64,000 nucleotides of DNA from Prevotella aff. ruminicola Tc2-24 (GTDB taxonomy: Bacteria > Bacteroidota > Bacteroidia > Bacteroidales > Bacteroidaceae). Where the stretch lies: NCBI RefSeq assembly GCF_900110895.1, contig NZ_FOIQ01000004.1, forward strand, positions 248,001 to 312,000, read 5' to 3'. The notes under the pieces are model-generated. The model worked only from the letters and a program-made list of their open reading frames with translations, searched no databases and was not told where the DNA came from. The position numbers were made by a program, and so were the translations under genes. This document shows positions 52,251 to 61,355 of the stretch, piece by piece (positions within the stretch are counted from its first letter, which is position 1; each line of letters begins with the position of its first letter).

Positions 52251-53440
52251 CGTATCGTCTCCTTGAAAGTCTTAAGCAGGTATGCCACCTGTTCGTCGTT
52301 AAGTCGTGAATACAGGGGGAGGGTTATCTCGTTCTGGAACAAGGCGTAGGCATGAGGATAGTCGGCGATGTCGAAGCCCAGTCGTCTGTAGGCCGTCATC
52401 ATCGGCAGGGGCTTGTAGTGCACATTCGTCGCCACACCCTGTTGGGCCATCCGTTCTATCACCTCGTTACGGGCCTCGAGGGAACGGCCGTTCAGACGGA
52501 CCATATACAGGTGACCAGACGAGGTGTACGCGTCGGTATAGTGACGAAGCACCTGTACGTCTTCACCCTTCAGGGCCGCGTCGTAAGTCTCGATCAGACG
52601 GCGACGCTTCTCCAGCATGGCGGGGTAGCGACGTATCTGTGCCAGTCCGACGGCCGCCGCCAGGTCTGTCATGTTACACTTGTAGGCCGGACTGACGATA
52701 TCGTACTCCCACCCCCCCTTCTGGGTCTTTTCCAGGGCGTCCTTGCTCTGTCCGTGGAGCGAGAGCAACTGGAACTGTTTGTATATCCACTCGTCGTCGA
52801 TGCCTGTGAGAGGGCGCCATGTGAGCGCACCGCCCTCGGCCGTGGTCAGGTTCTTCGTGGCATGGAAGCTGAACGACGAGAAGTCGGCCATCGCACCCGT
52901 CATCTTCCCGCCTCTGCTGGCACCCAGGGCATGGGCGGCATCGGCAGTCACGGCCACACGGCCGATGGCTTTCTGCAGGTCGTTGGCAGGACGGAACAGA
53001 TGACGCTTGGCATCAACGACAGCCAGCACCTGGTCGTAGTCGCAGGGGATGCCGGCGATGTCGACAGGGATGACCGCCTTCGTGTGCTCGTTGATCGTGG
53101 CGGCCAGTTGGTCGTAGTCCATCTCGAGCGAGTCTTTCTGTGTGTCCACCAGTCTCAGTGTGGCTCCCACATGGCACACCACACTGGCCGAGGCCGTATA
53201 GGTGTAGGCCGTGGTGATGACCTCGTCGCCAGGGCCGATGCCCAACAGGCGCAGCACCGACTCCAGACAGGCGGTCGCGGAGCCCAGACAGACAGCCTTG
53301 TCGGTATGGCACAAGGCGGCCACCTCCTTCTCCAGCGCCTTCGTCCGTGGACCCGTCGTGATCCAGCCGGAGCGCAGGGCGTCGGCCACTTCCAGGATTT
53401 CCTGTTCTGTGATATCGGGTGGTGAGAATGGTATGATCAT
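52247..53440 (-). CDS. DegT/DnrJ/EryC1/StrS-family sugar aminotransferase
   Basis: A 397-residue PLP enzyme of the family that aminates nucleotide keto-sugars. The PLP lysine is K196 in FSFHATKNLTTAEGG, the PLP-binding Asp is D167 in TADAAHALGA, and GSGWITTGP-like ALRSGWITTGPRT opens the fold. Its product, an amino sugar, would be a building block of the surface polysaccharide or the substrate of one of the adjacent phosphoglycosyl transferases. No partner dehydratase lies in the window, so the keto-sugar must come from elsewhere. Confidence 0.92.
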   Translation of the reverse strand: MIIPFSPPDITEQEILEVADALRSGWITTGPRTKALEKEVAALCHTDKAVCLGSATACLESVLRLLGIGPGDEVITTAYTYTASASVVCHVGATLRLVDTQKDSLEMDYDQLAATINEHTKAVIPVDIAGIPCDYDQVLAVVDAKRHLFRPANDLQKAIGRVAVTADAAHALGASRGGKMTGAMADFSSFSFHATKNLTTAEGGALTWRPLTGIDDEWIYKQFQLLSLHGQSKDALEKTQKGGWEYDIVSPAYKCNMTDLAAAVGLAQIRRYPAMLEKRRRLIETYDAALKGEDVQVLRHYTDAYTSSGHLYMVRLNGRSLEARNEVIERMAQQGVATNVHYKPLPMMTAYRRLGFDIADYPHAYALFQNEITLPLYSRLNDEQVAYLLKTFKETIR

Positions 53441-53448
53441 AATCGTTG

Positions 53449-54471
53449 TTATCTGTTAGACGTTACACGGGTCGTTTTCTTTCGCATGACGTTGAAGCTA
53501 CCTGTCAGATAGCCGAATCCGTAGCTCAGGTGGATGTTCAGGAACACGTAGGGCATGAGCAGGATCAGCACCGGCTGGTGCATGCGGATGGCACTCATGC
53601 CGCCCACCACCAGTCCGATGAACAGGTAGAGCAGCAGGATGCCCACATATACCTGTCGTACTAACGGAGAGAACAGACAGCCTATGCCGCCGAAGACGAG
53701 GAACAGCAGGAACAGCAGCGGGAAGAACTGACGCACGGTAGCCGGGGCACCGAGCTTCTTGTTCACCAGAGGCTTGTAGAGTCCGTACTGGTAGTACATC
53801 CTGCGCATCTTACAGAGCGTGTCGCGGGCGGTGTAGTTGATGATCACCTGCGGAATCAGGTAGATCTTCCCACCGAGGTTCTCCAGACGCCCGTTGAACT
53901 CATCGTCCTGGTTGCGCACCAGGTCTGTATCGAAGGGGCCGGTCTTCTCGAAGATCTCTCGTCTGTAGCAGCCGAAGGGTACGGTGTCGGTCTCGATGAT
54001 CTTCGACGAACCGATCTTATGCATGGAGCCTCCCACCCCAAAGGGGTGACTCGACGCCTGAGCGATGGCCTGGCACACAGGTGTGTCCTTGGCGGGCTGT
54101 GTGTTCCACACCCCTCCCACATTATCGGCATTGAGCAGATAGAGGTATTTCACCAGTTCAGAGATATAGTTGGTGGGGTAAGTGCAGTGACCGTCCAGTC
54201 GCATGATCACCTCACCCGTCGCGGCCTCCAGTCCCCTGTTCAGAGCATAGGGCACGATGCGCTCAGGGTTGTCGAGCAGCTTGATGAAGGGATAGTCCTT
54301 CATATACCGTTTGATGATGTCGACCGTATGGTCTGTACTCCGTCCGTCGACGCACAGCACTTCCAGATGATCCAGAGGGTAGTCCTGTTCGATAATCGAC
54401 ACAAGGCAGGCTTCAATGAATCTCTCTTCATTGAATACCGGGCAAATGACGGATACTTTTCGAACGTTCAT
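53449..54471 (-). CDS. Glycosyltransferase family 2 protein with C-terminal membrane helices
   Basis: A 340-residue enzyme: GT-A domain at VSVICPVFNEERFIEACLVSI, VLCVDGRSTDHT, and RLDGHCTYP for nucleotide-sugar binding, with RNQDDEFNGRLENLGGKIY as the acceptor/catalytic stretch; then three hydrophobic segments (about residues 235-330). This resembles succinoglycan ExoA-type transferases. It adds a sugar to the lipid-linked repeat unit. ATG 54471 is chosen at the start of the conserved fold. It is the first gene of a four-gene run with its own promoter. Confidence 0.9.
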   Translation of the reverse strand: MNVRKVSVICPVFNEERFIEACLVSIIEQDYPLDHLEVLCVDGRSTDHTVDIIKRYMKDYPFIKLLDNPERIVPYALNRGLEAATGEVIMRLDGHCTYPTNYISELVKYLYLLNADNVGGVWNTQPAKDTPVCQAIAQASSHPFGVGGSMHKIGSSKIIETDTVPFGCYRREIFEKTGPFDTDLVRNQDDEFNGRLENLGGKIYLIPQVIINYTARDTLCKMRRMYYQYGLYKPLVNKKLGAPATVRQFFPLLFLLFLVFGGIGCLFSPLVRQVYVGILLLYLFIGLVVGGMSAIRMHQPVLILLMPYVFLNIHLSYGFGYLTGSFNVMRKKTTRVTSNR

Positions 54472-54507
54472 TTCTATAGTAAACGACCTTTTTCTATAAT
54501 TAGTGTG

Positions 54508-54515
54508 CAAAGGTA
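54508..54515 (-). promoter_or_regulatory. Internal promoter -7 box in the polysaccharide cluster
   Basis: TACCTTTG on the minus strand, 36 nt before the GT2 ATG, in the only sizeable gap (95 bp) within the minus-strand cluster. It would drive the GT2, aminotransferase and two sugar transferases separately from the wza unit. Confidence 0.6.
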
Positions 54516-54566
54516 CGACATTTTTTAGTAATTCCGCACCAATTAGAGAAGAAAAAACAGGTCGGG

Positions 54567-55304
54567 TTAATAGAAGTGACGGATGATATAACTGACGGCC
54601 TCGAAGTTATGTCGGCAGTAGGTAGAATGACTCATCTTTCCCACGGATACATGTTCCGTGTCGTTCACCTTCATGTGGGGCGCGTACACCACCGTCAGTC
54701 CGTTTCTCCTGCACATCTCCGCCAGGTAGATCTCCTCGCAGAACAGGAAGACGGGATAGTCGATTGTGCCGCACCGCTCTATATAGGTCCGGGTCAGGAT
54801 GATGAACGACCCGTGACCGGCATAGATGGTGCCGGCCTCATGGTGCTGGTATCTCTTACGTCGATAAAGGGTGTGCCGGTAGAGCGTGTCGAGGAAGGGG
54901 AAGCGGTAGACGGTCCTGAGGATCCTGAGGGCGTTCAGCGACAGCCGGTGCATCCTTCCCGGGTTACGGTCTCGGTCTTCATAGCTGGAGTAGATCTGAG
55001 GAGCGATCCATCCCGTATCCCCAGCGCAGTCGTAGTCGGCCAACTTCGTGAGGAAGTCCTCTTCCACGGTCAGGTCCACGTTGCTCACGATGACATAGTC
55101 GTAGCTTTTCACCTCCACCTCAGTCATCAGTCGTCTCACGGCCCCGAAGTAGCCGGGGTTGTCCTCGTCGGTGTTCCTGCCCACGAAGATGTCGAGCCCG
55201 ACCTTGTCGCCGGCATACTCCTGCGCTCTCCTGAGCGAGGTGAGATACTGCTCCAGCTCCCGGTCGGAGTGATAGGTCACACAGAACACCGCTATCCGTT
55301 TCAT
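54567..55304 (-). CDS. Glycosyltransferase family 2 protein (rhamnosyltransferase-like)
   Basis: A 245-residue GT-A fold enzyme beginning MKRIAVFCVTYHSDRELEQYL, with VIVSNVDLTVEEDFLTKL as the nucleotide-sugar region and GHGSFIILTRTYIERCGTIDYPVFLFCEEIYLAEMCRRNG as the acceptor/catalytic block, a pattern typical of the rhamnosyltransferase-like GT2 group. There are no membrane helices. ATG 55304 is chosen; it overlaps the polymerase stop by 4 bp. Donor sugar is not predictable. Confidence 0.85.
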   Translation of the reverse strand: MKRIAVFCVTYHSDRELEQYLTSLRRAQEYAGDKVGLDIFVGRNTDEDNPGYFGAVRRLMTEVEVKSYDYVIVSNVDLTVEEDFLTKLADYDCAGDTGWIAPQIYSSYEDRDRNPGRMHRLSLNALRILRTVYRFPFLDTLYRHTLYRRKRYQHHEAGTIYAGHGSFIILTRTYIERCGTIDYPVFLFCEEIYLAEMCRRNGLTVVYAPHMKVNDTEHVSVGKMSHSTYCRHNFEAVSYIIRHFY

Positions 55305-56548
55305 GCTTGAGTCTCCTTTTGTAACAGATGGAACAAAGCGTATGCCACGACGAAGGTGGCGATATAACTGGTATAGGCGAAGAACGAGGTGACAAACGAC
55401 CACAGCAGATAGGGGTAGGCGCCTGTCGTCACGACCTGGTTGAGGAAGATGTTCCTTCTGCATACGAGCGCCTTCAGCGATGCCTTCGTCAGCGCACCCA
55501 TCACAAACAGCACCAGATAGGCACCAGCCTCACCGAAGTCCTCTATCAGCGGCCTGAAGATGGTGAAGATGTTCGAGATACCATAGTAGCCGTTCTGTCC
55601 TATCTGGTAGTACTCCTGATACATACCCTGTATCCTGTCCTCCAGTCCCAGCACGTTCGAGATGCCCAGGAAGGTCTTCGTGCCCCAGGCATAGGCGGCC
55701 GGCTCATGGAAGGAGAACCACATGTCGAAGCAGTGGAAGTGGCCCAGGGCGTAGGTCACGAACTTCTGACTGATCTCCACGATGGTCTTCTCACTGATCT
55801 CACCCGTGCGGAACACCATCGAGAAGAACAGGATACCGAAGAACCCCACGAAGCCGAGCAGGACATACAACCAGTGGCGCGGTCGGATGCGAAGGGGGAG
55901 CGCGTAGCTGAACGAGCAGACCAGATAGCCCGTCAGCCAGAGCACGAACCCTGTGATCATACCCATCTTCATCGACTGTGTCAGGGCGATGAACATGCCC
56001 GGTATCAGTGTGAGGATACACACCAGTCTCGTCCATCTGCCCACCCAACGGTAGCAGAAGCCACCGAACAAAGGCGCCGCATAGCAGAAGATCAGGAAGA
56101 ACTGGTTGACCACGTTCGACACGTCGCCCGACATGTAACGGTCCTCGGATATCTGTCTGTTCATGTTCAGCAGGTCCTGCATGCTCAGCAGAGCCTGTAG
56201 GTTGAAGCCGTGGAGGACGATCGAATAGAGCGGGTTCACCATCGCCCCCACCAACAGTACCACCATGATGGGTGTGGCCCACTCCCGACGGAATGTCAGT
56301 TGTCTTCTCCGCGGCTCAGGCCGATAGGCCGTGTCGCAGAACACCGTTCCGAGCATGAAGCATATCACGCCCCCCACGATATACAGGATGCCCGTGAACA
56401 TCAGGGATATATACGTCTGGAGCAACAGCACGACCGGTATCGATATCGCCCATAGCAGAGCGAACACCCCCGTAGGCTCCAGTCGGAGGATATACTTCCA
56501 CGACAACAGGAGCATGACGATGACGAGTGCGATGATGAGGATGGTCAT
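55301..56548 (-). CDS. O-antigen/capsule polymerase (Wzy-like)
   Basis: A 415-residue membrane protein with about 11-12 helices and a large periplasmic loop in the C-terminal half (about residues 285-345, FHEPAAYAWGTKTFLGISNVLGLEDRIQGMYQEYYQIGQNGYYG). Wzy proteins share little sequence; the call rests on the oligosaccharide-polymerase-like topology and position between Wzx and a glycosyltransferase. ATG 56548 overlaps the flippase stop as ATGA; an ATG at 56554 is also in frame. Confidence 0.8.
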   Translation of the reverse strand: MTILIIALVIVMLLLSWKYILRLEPTGVFALLWAISIPVVLLLQTYISLMFTGILYIVGGVICFMLGTVFCDTAYRPEPRRRQLTFRREWATPIMVVLLVGAMVNPLYSIVLHGFNLQALLSMQDLLNMNRQISEDRYMSGDVSNVVNQFFLIFCYAAPLFGGFCYRWVGRWTRLVCILTLIPGMFIALTQSMKMGMITGFVLWLTGYLVCSFSYALPLRIRPRHWLYVLLGFVGFFGILFFSMVFRTGEISEKTIVEISQKFVTYALGHFHCFDMWFSFHEPAAYAWGTKTFLGISNVLGLEDRIQGMYQEYYQIGQNGYYGISNIFTIFRPLIEDFGEAGAYLVLFVMGALTKASLKALVCRRNIFLNQVVTTGAYPYLLWSFVTSFFAYTSYIATFVVAYALFHLLQKETQA

Positions 56549-57843
56549 GGGCATCGGGGGATAGAGCGTTTCTGGATGATCTGCCAGGTTAGCCACGACA
56601 GCAGCCCTTGTAGGATAGAGACCGTGAGATAGGCCCAGGCATACTGGGTGAGGGTAGAGGCCCATACGAAGCTAACCACCATCGCCGTTAGGCAGATACC
56701 GAGGATCACCGTGTTATAAGGTACCACGGCCACGGCGTCGATGGGGTTGCGATAGAGTAGGTAGAGCGCCTGCGGCAGGATGGCCAGGATCATGATGCGT
56801 GTCAGGTCGCCTGCAGCCACATAGCTCCGCGCGAACAGCAGTGCCGTCATGAAGTCGGTGAAGATGTAGAGCACGATCGTGATGAGCAGGGCCGCCCCCA
56901 GATAGAGCAGTAGCAGACGGGTGATCACCTTGTCGGCCCTCTGCATCTCGCCTTTGGCGATGCAGGCCGACACGTAGGGCAGCAGGATGATGCCGATGAA
57001 GGAGAACACAGGTGTGACCATCGTGACGAAGGTGATGCCCACAGCGTAGTAGGCCGTCGCCTGCAGTCCCATGGCCTGACTGATATAGATCAGCGGGAAG
57101 GCCGAGAGTGAGAACAGGAAGAAGTCGGCCACCAGTCGGCCCGACGAGTATTTCACGATGGTCTTCAGTGAGTCGTAGAGCGACGACTGTCGTGTGAAGT
57201 GTGGGGTACCATCGCTCACCTCTCCCCAGCGCCCTCTTCCCTCCTTGACCAGGCAGAACGCCACGAGCAGGGCGGTGATGACCAGCCACGACACGAATAC
57301 GGTCTTGACGGTGAGCACAGGCAACAGCACCAGTGGCACGACGATGGCCAGTTGGACAGCCAGTTGGGTGCCGTTGTACCACTTGAAGTTACCGGTGCCA
57401 CGGTAGTAGGCGAAGACAAACTGCGCCATCGCCAGTGTGAAGGCATAGCCCAGGGCGATGAGCAGCAGACAGCCGTTGCCAGTCTGTCCGATGACGATGT
57501 CCTGCATCTGCGTGGAGAAGAGCAGGCATACGACCAGTACCATGAGCGAGACGCCCAGGATATAGACGAGTGAGGCCACAAGCAGGGGGACGATCCTGCG
57601 TGGCGGTGTACTGTTACGATATAGGGGGATATAACGGGGTAGGGCGATGCCGACACCGGCGAGCATCACGAACGAGAGCACTTGTACGGAGCGTTTGATG
57701 ACGTTGTACTGTCCGAAGTCGTCGATGCTCAGACGACTTGCCAACAGCTTCGTGATGACAAACGCGCAGACCATCACACCGATCTGCAGCGCGAATGTCC
57801 ACACGACATCCTGCCCCATCTTCGACCTCACCCGTTCTCTCAT
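56545..57843 (-). CDS. Polysaccharide flippase (Wzx/MATE-like)
   Basis: A 432-residue protein with about 12 membrane helices, typical of the Wzx/RfbX group of the MOP exporter superfamily. It starts VVWTFALQIGVMVCAFVITKLLASRLSIDDFGQYNVIKR, with DFGQYN in the usual first-loop position of the family. It flips the lipid-linked repeat unit across the inner membrane. The ATGA overlap with the chain-length gene and with the polymerase indicates tightly coupled expression. Confidence 0.9.
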   Translation of the reverse strand: MRERVRSKMGQDVVWTFALQIGVMVCAFVITKLLASRLSIDDFGQYNVIKRSVQVLSFVMLAGVGIALPRYIPLYRNSTPPRRIVPLLVASLVYILGVSLMVLVVCLLFSTQMQDIVIGQTGNGCLLLIALGYAFTLAMAQFVFAYYRGTGNFKWYNGTQLAVQLAIVVPLVLLPVLTVKTVFVSWLVITALLVAFCLVKEGRGRWGEVSDGTPHFTRQSSLYDSLKTIVKYSSGRLVADFFLFSLSAFPLIYISQAMGLQATAYYAVGITFVTMVTPVFSFIGIILLPYVSACIAKGEMQRADKVITRLLLLYLGAALLITIVLYIFTDFMTALLFARSYVAAGDLTRIMILAILPQALYLLYRNPIDAVAVVPYNTVILGICLTAMVVSFVWASTLTQYAWAYLTVSILQGLLSWLTWQIIQKRSIPRCP

Positions 57844-59384
57844 GCTCTGGCGTTACGTTCTCTGACGAAGATGGCACAGGCCGGCAGGAACAGTCCTAAG
57901 AGGAAAGCCCCGAAGAGGATGTTCTTCTTCACGGGCGCACTCTGCTCCTTCACGCCCAACGGTGGGGTGAGCACCCGGATGTCATTCCTCAGAGCCTTCG
58001 ACATCTGCGCCTCCTCGCGCTTCTGGAGCAGGAACACATAGACCTCGTTGAGCACACGCCAGTCGCGCTCGTCACCCAGTCCGCCGATGGCCTTCTTAGG
58101 TGCCGAGGCCAGCAGTTGCTTACCTTCGTTCTCCTTGGCCGTCACACTCTTCAGCTGCAGCTTCAGCTGTTTGATGGCATTCTCGGCCGAGGTGAGTACG
58201 GCGTCGTGCATGGCCGAGAGCTGACGGTCGATGTCCCTTACCAGCGGACTCTCCTTGCTCGAGCTGGCTACGATCTTACTGCGCTGCAGCTGCAGAGTAT
58301 TGTATTCGCCCACCTGGTCGGCCAGCGCCTTGTTGTCAGCCACGAGCAGGGCGGGCAGCAGTTCGTCTTTCTTCGACTCGTCGCGCAGGTAGTCGCGGAT
58401 GGCCTGTGCCACGTAGAGCTGGTTGCTCAGCTCCAGATGGGCGGCCGAGATATCCTTGGCCCCCTCGGCATAGACCTTCGCCATCACCTCGAGGTCGGGC
58501 ATCATCGTCTTACTCTTATAGTCGGCCACGCGCTGGTCGAGCGTCCTCAGCTCGTTCTCCAGCGAGGCCAGTCGTTCTATGACATAGCGTTCCGACACAG
58601 CCGTCTGCGCATCCCTGTCGTCATTAGCCTCCTTGCGGTATTCGGCGATGACGGCATTGATGACGTCAGTGGCCCGTTGCTTCGACACATCCTTGTACTT
58701 GATGTCGATGATCGACGCGTCGCGACTGCCTACGACCACGCTGAGGCGTTTCTTCTTGATCAGCTCCACCATGGCCATGGGCTCGGTGCGCTTCACGGTG
58801 ATGGTCATCTCGTCGTCGTCCATCTTCTGGAGGTAAGGTGTCGCCTTGACCTCGATATTACCGATGGAACTCTTCAGCGTCTGTCCCACCTTTCCCGTCA
58901 GTTCGTCGGGATAGCTGTCGTCGTTCTTCTTCAGCTTCCATATCCTCACGTCGCCGTTGCGGCTCAGTCGTAGCTTCATCCTCACGTCGTCCTCGGCCGT
59001 GATATCCTTGAACGTCACGGTCACGGGCAGTGTCTCGGCATAGAGATCGCGGTTGCGGATGCCCTTCACGGTATAGCTCATGTCGAGGTGCAGCTGGTCG
59101 ACCACGTTGAGCAACAGCCACGACGACTGCATGGCGTAGAGCTCGTTGTACACGTTCTGCGAGCCACCCAGGCCGATCAGTCCGCCCAGTTCCGCCAGTC
59201 CGCCCAACTGTCCCATGATGGCGCCCATGCCGTTCTCCTCCTTCACCAGCACCTGGGCCTTACGTGTGTACTTTGGCGGTGTGACCACCAGATAGACTAT
59301 CGCCAGCAGCATGACCACCGCCACGGAGGCTGCAAACCATCTCCATCGGGTGGCGCATGCCTTGAGAAAACTTCCTATCGTCAT
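57840..59384 (-). CDS. Chain-length determinant protein (Wzz/GumC-like) without kinase domain
   Basis: A 514-residue polysaccharide co-polymerase. The first membrane helix is at about residues 16-36, with the Pro-rich VVTPPKYTRKAQVLVKEE just after it; a long periplasmic coiled-coil region follows (about 240-430, with NELRTLDQRVADYKSK); the second helix is at the extreme C-terminus (about 485-507). No Walker motif or Tyr cluster follows, so it is not fused to a BY-kinase. It sets chain length with Wzy and contacts Wza. Confidence 0.92.
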   Translation of the reverse strand: MTIGSFLKACATRWRWFAASVAVVMLLAIVYLVVTPPKYTRKAQVLVKEENGMGAIMGQLGGLAELGGLIGLGGSQNVYNELYAMQSSWLLLNVVDQLHLDMSYTVKGIRNRDLYAETLPVTVTFKDITAEDDVRMKLRLSRNGDVRIWKLKKNDDSYPDELTGKVGQTLKSSIGNIEVKATPYLQKMDDDEMTITVKRTEPMAMVELIKKKRLSVVVGSRDASIIDIKYKDVSKQRATDVINAVIAEYRKEANDDRDAQTAVSERYVIERLASLENELRTLDQRVADYKSKTMMPDLEVMAKVYAEGAKDISAAHLELSNQLYVAQAIRDYLRDESKKDELLPALLVADNKALADQVGEYNTLQLQRSKIVASSSKESPLVRDIDRQLSAMHDAVLTSAENAIKQLKLQLKSVTAKENEGKQLLASAPKKAIGGLGDERDWRVLNEVYVFLLQKREEAQMSKALRNDIRVLTPPLGVKEQSAPVKKNILFGAFLLGLFLPACAIFVRERNARA

Positions 59385-59393
59385 AATGCTTGT

Positions 59394-60200
59394 TTACTTA
59401 AAGATGAGTACGAGGATGGTGGTGAGCACAGAGACGGCAGAGATCCAGAATGAGCCCGTCGTCGTGTCGTTGGCATTGGCAGCCTGACGCTTACGGTAGT
59501 TGTTGGGCTGCACGTATACCACGTCGTTCTGCTGCAGGATGTAGGCTGGCGACTGTGCCAGTGCCTCGGCATCCATCATGCTCAGCACGTAGGTCTGCTG
59601 TTGTCCGTCCTCCTGTTGTCTGAGCACCTTCACCTTGTTTCTGTCGCCGTAGATCGTCATGTCGCCCGCCTTGCCCAGGGCTTGCAGCAGGGTGGTCTTG
59701 TCGTTGTCGAAGGCGTAGAATCCCGGGTTCTTCACCTCTCCGATGACGGTGAATCCCAGGTTCAGGTACTCTACCGTCACGACGGCATCCTTGGCCACAC
59801 TCTGTTCCTCCATGGCTCGCTTCAGGTGGTCGGCCAGTTCGGCGCGTGTCAGTCCTGCGGCCTTCACCTTACCCACCAGAGGGAAGTCGATGTAGCCCTC
59901 TGCGTCGATGGTGTAGCCCGACGTGCCACGGCTCTGGTTGATCGACTGTATCTCGGTGTATCCGATGATCTGTGAGGTCACGGGCATGTTCAACACGTTG
60001 TTCAGCTCGGCCGACTTGGTGTTTACCACGATCGAGAGTTTGTCGTGGGGTCTCAGTGCGATACCCTTGCTCTGAACCATGGCGAATATCTGTCCGTCGC
60101 TTAGGTTGGGGAAGTAGGCCACCGTCTTGGGCGTCATGCACGACCCCATCGTCAGGGCTATCACTCCCATCACGCATATTTGTTTCAGTTTCTTTATCAT
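59394..60200 (-). CDS. Polysaccharide export outer-membrane lipoprotein (Wza-like)
   Basis: A 268-residue lipoprotein (lipid Cys21 in ALTMGSC). The Poly_export motif LRPHDKLSIVV is followed by GYTIDAEGYIDFPLVGKVKAAGLTRAELADHL and a SLBB domain (VTVEYLNLGFTVIGEVKNPGFYAF), as in Wza. A C-terminal hydrophobic helix (FWISAVSVLTTILVLIF) would cross the outer membrane. It heads the polysaccharide operon; ATG 60200 is chosen at the signal peptide. It forms the export channel. Confidence 0.93.
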   Translation of the reverse strand: MIKKLKQICVMGVIALTMGSCMTPKTVAYFPNLSDGQIFAMVQSKGIALRPHDKLSIVVNTKSAELNNVLNMPVTSQIIGYTEIQSINQSRGTSGYTIDAEGYIDFPLVGKVKAAGLTRAELADHLKRAMEEQSVAKDAVVTVEYLNLGFTVIGEVKNPGFYAFDNDKTTLLQALGKAGDMTIYGDRNKVKVLRQQEDGQQQTYVLSMMDAEALAQSPAYILQQNDVVYVQPNNYRKRQAANANDTTTGSFWISAVSVLTTILVLIFK

Positions 60201-60265
60201 CGCTTTATCAGTTGTGCTGTCAATTATAGAAAACGCGGTTGTCACATGATTATTGTAAACCACTG

Positions 60266-60273
60266 CAAAGATA
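60266..60273 (-). promoter_or_regulatory. Promoter -7 box for the wza operon
   Basis: TATCTTTG on the minus strand, 65 nt upstream of the wza ATG, divergent from the tmRNA promoter. Confidence 0.6.
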
Positions 60274-60303
60274 CGAGGTTTTCGCGAGAATCGTGCTAAA
60301 AAA

Positions 60304-60335
60304 TTTGGATTATTCACCTATTATCTTTATCTTTG
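60304..60335 (+). promoter_or_regulatory. Full promoter of the tmRNA gene
   Basis: TTTG at 60304-60307 and TATCTTTG at 60328-60335, separated by 20 nt, fit both the -33 and -7 elements of the Bacteroidota consensus. The mature tmRNA 5' end is 26 nt further, so a short 5' leader would be removed by RNase P. Confidence 0.7.
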
Positions 60336-60361
60336 CAGCCGATTTACGGAAATCACGACTT

Positions 60362-60759
60362 GGGGTTGACTGGATTTGACAGCGGGTTGAGATGGTACGT
60401 AAGCACGCGGAGGCTCGTTGGCTACCTCCTTAATCTGAGTGAACAAAAAATTAATTGGCAACAATGAGTATGCTCTCGCTGCCTAATCGAAGTATAGTAG
60501 ATTAAGAGCTTAATTTCCCTGCAAGGCGGGGAAACGAGACGTCGCTCCGAGGATGTTGTTCCGAATCCGAAGATTCAGCGGCGCAGGTTAAATCGGAAAT
60601 AGCCCTTGCAGGCTCCGATGCATGGGTGAAGATTTAGGAGCTAAGGCATCAGTTGGTGGTCCAGGTCTTGCTGCTGCTCGAAAACCGAAGGCTGGAATAA
60701 GCGTGTAGAAAGCGTATGGTTTCCCTGTTTGGACGAGGGTTCGACTCCCTCCAGCTCCA
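60362..60759 (+). ncRNA. ssrA: Transfer-messenger RNA (tmRNA)
   Basis: The 5' end GGGGTTGACTGGATTTGACA and the 3' end GGTTCGACTCCCTCCAGCTCCA form the tRNA-like half: GGGGTT pairs with AGCTCC and the T arm GAGGGTTCGACTCCCTC is intact. The tag frame at 60457-60486 reads GGC AAC AAT GAG TAT GCT CTC GCT GCC TAA, giving G-N-N-E-Y-A-L-A-A after the alanine from the charged RNA. Its end ALAA is the usual protease signal. The following CTAA shows CCA is not encoded. tmRNA frees stalled ribosomes and tags incomplete proteins. It is on the opposite strand from the wza operon and has its own promoter. Confidence 0.97.
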
Positions 60760-60770
60760 CTAACGTTTCG

Positions 60771-60806
60771 CCCTCATGAGGTCTCACCCTCGTGAGGGTT
60801 CTTTCA
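60771..60806 (+). terminator. Terminator of the tmRNA gene
   Basis: A small palindrome CCTCATGAGG is followed by ACCCTC-GT-GAGGGT (60786-60799) and TCTTTC, 25 nt after the mature tmRNA end. Confidence 0.55.
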
Positions 60807-60820
60807 TTCGCATATTATAT

Positions 60821-60883
60821 TATCGCGGTCCCTGAGCCTGTCTCCTCGCGGTCCCTGAGCCTGTCGAAGGGAAAACCGCGATA
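60821..60883. repeat. Direct repeat CGCGGTCCCTGAGCCTGTC inside an inverted repeat
   Basis: The 19-nt sequence occurs at 60824-60842 and 60847-60865. The block is bounded by TATCGCGGT (60821-60829) and ACCGCGATA (60875-60883). It contains the inverted counterpart of the CTTCGACAGGCTCAG motif found at 31252. Confidence 0.75.
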
Positions 60884-60887
60884 AAGA

Positions 60888-61040
60888 GGTGGGATCTTTC
60901 CCTCAAAGAGATAGGCCCTATGCCTCATGGAGATAGGGTTTACGAGTGAAAGAGATAATCCCTTATAGGGTATAGAGATAATCCCTTTCACTCGTAAGTG
61001 ACATTCCTTACAGTCATGGAGCCTATCTCTTTAACCGTTA
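60888..61040. repeat. AGATA-type compound intergenic repeat, copy B
   Basis: Repeated variants of AGAGATAGGCCC, GGAGATAGGGTTTACGAGT and AGAGATAATCCCTT. It shares a 17-nt exact match and a 19-nt inverted match with copy A at 31 kb. The rest of the gap to 61355 is AT-rich with no convincing gene. Confidence 0.7.
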
Positions 61041-61355
61041 GAAGCCCGTTTATTTTGTCTCTTTTCTGATATAACAATATTCCTCAGAAAATAGGCAATC
61101 TTCTACTCCACGATTGTAGTAATAAACCTTTTCCTTATAAAGGCAATCATTCAGTTATAAGAAACTATAAAATTATAAGAAGAGAAATCATAGAAAAGAT
61201 ATGGTTTTGTGTTTGTTACGTCTTCCTTCCAAAAACTCTCCCAAATTTCTAATGTATTGGTTTGATTTTGGTCGGAATGATTGCAAATATTTCCGACTGC
61301 AAAAATACTTTTTTCTTTCAAATAACAATATCTTTCCCCTCGAAATAAAGTTTTG

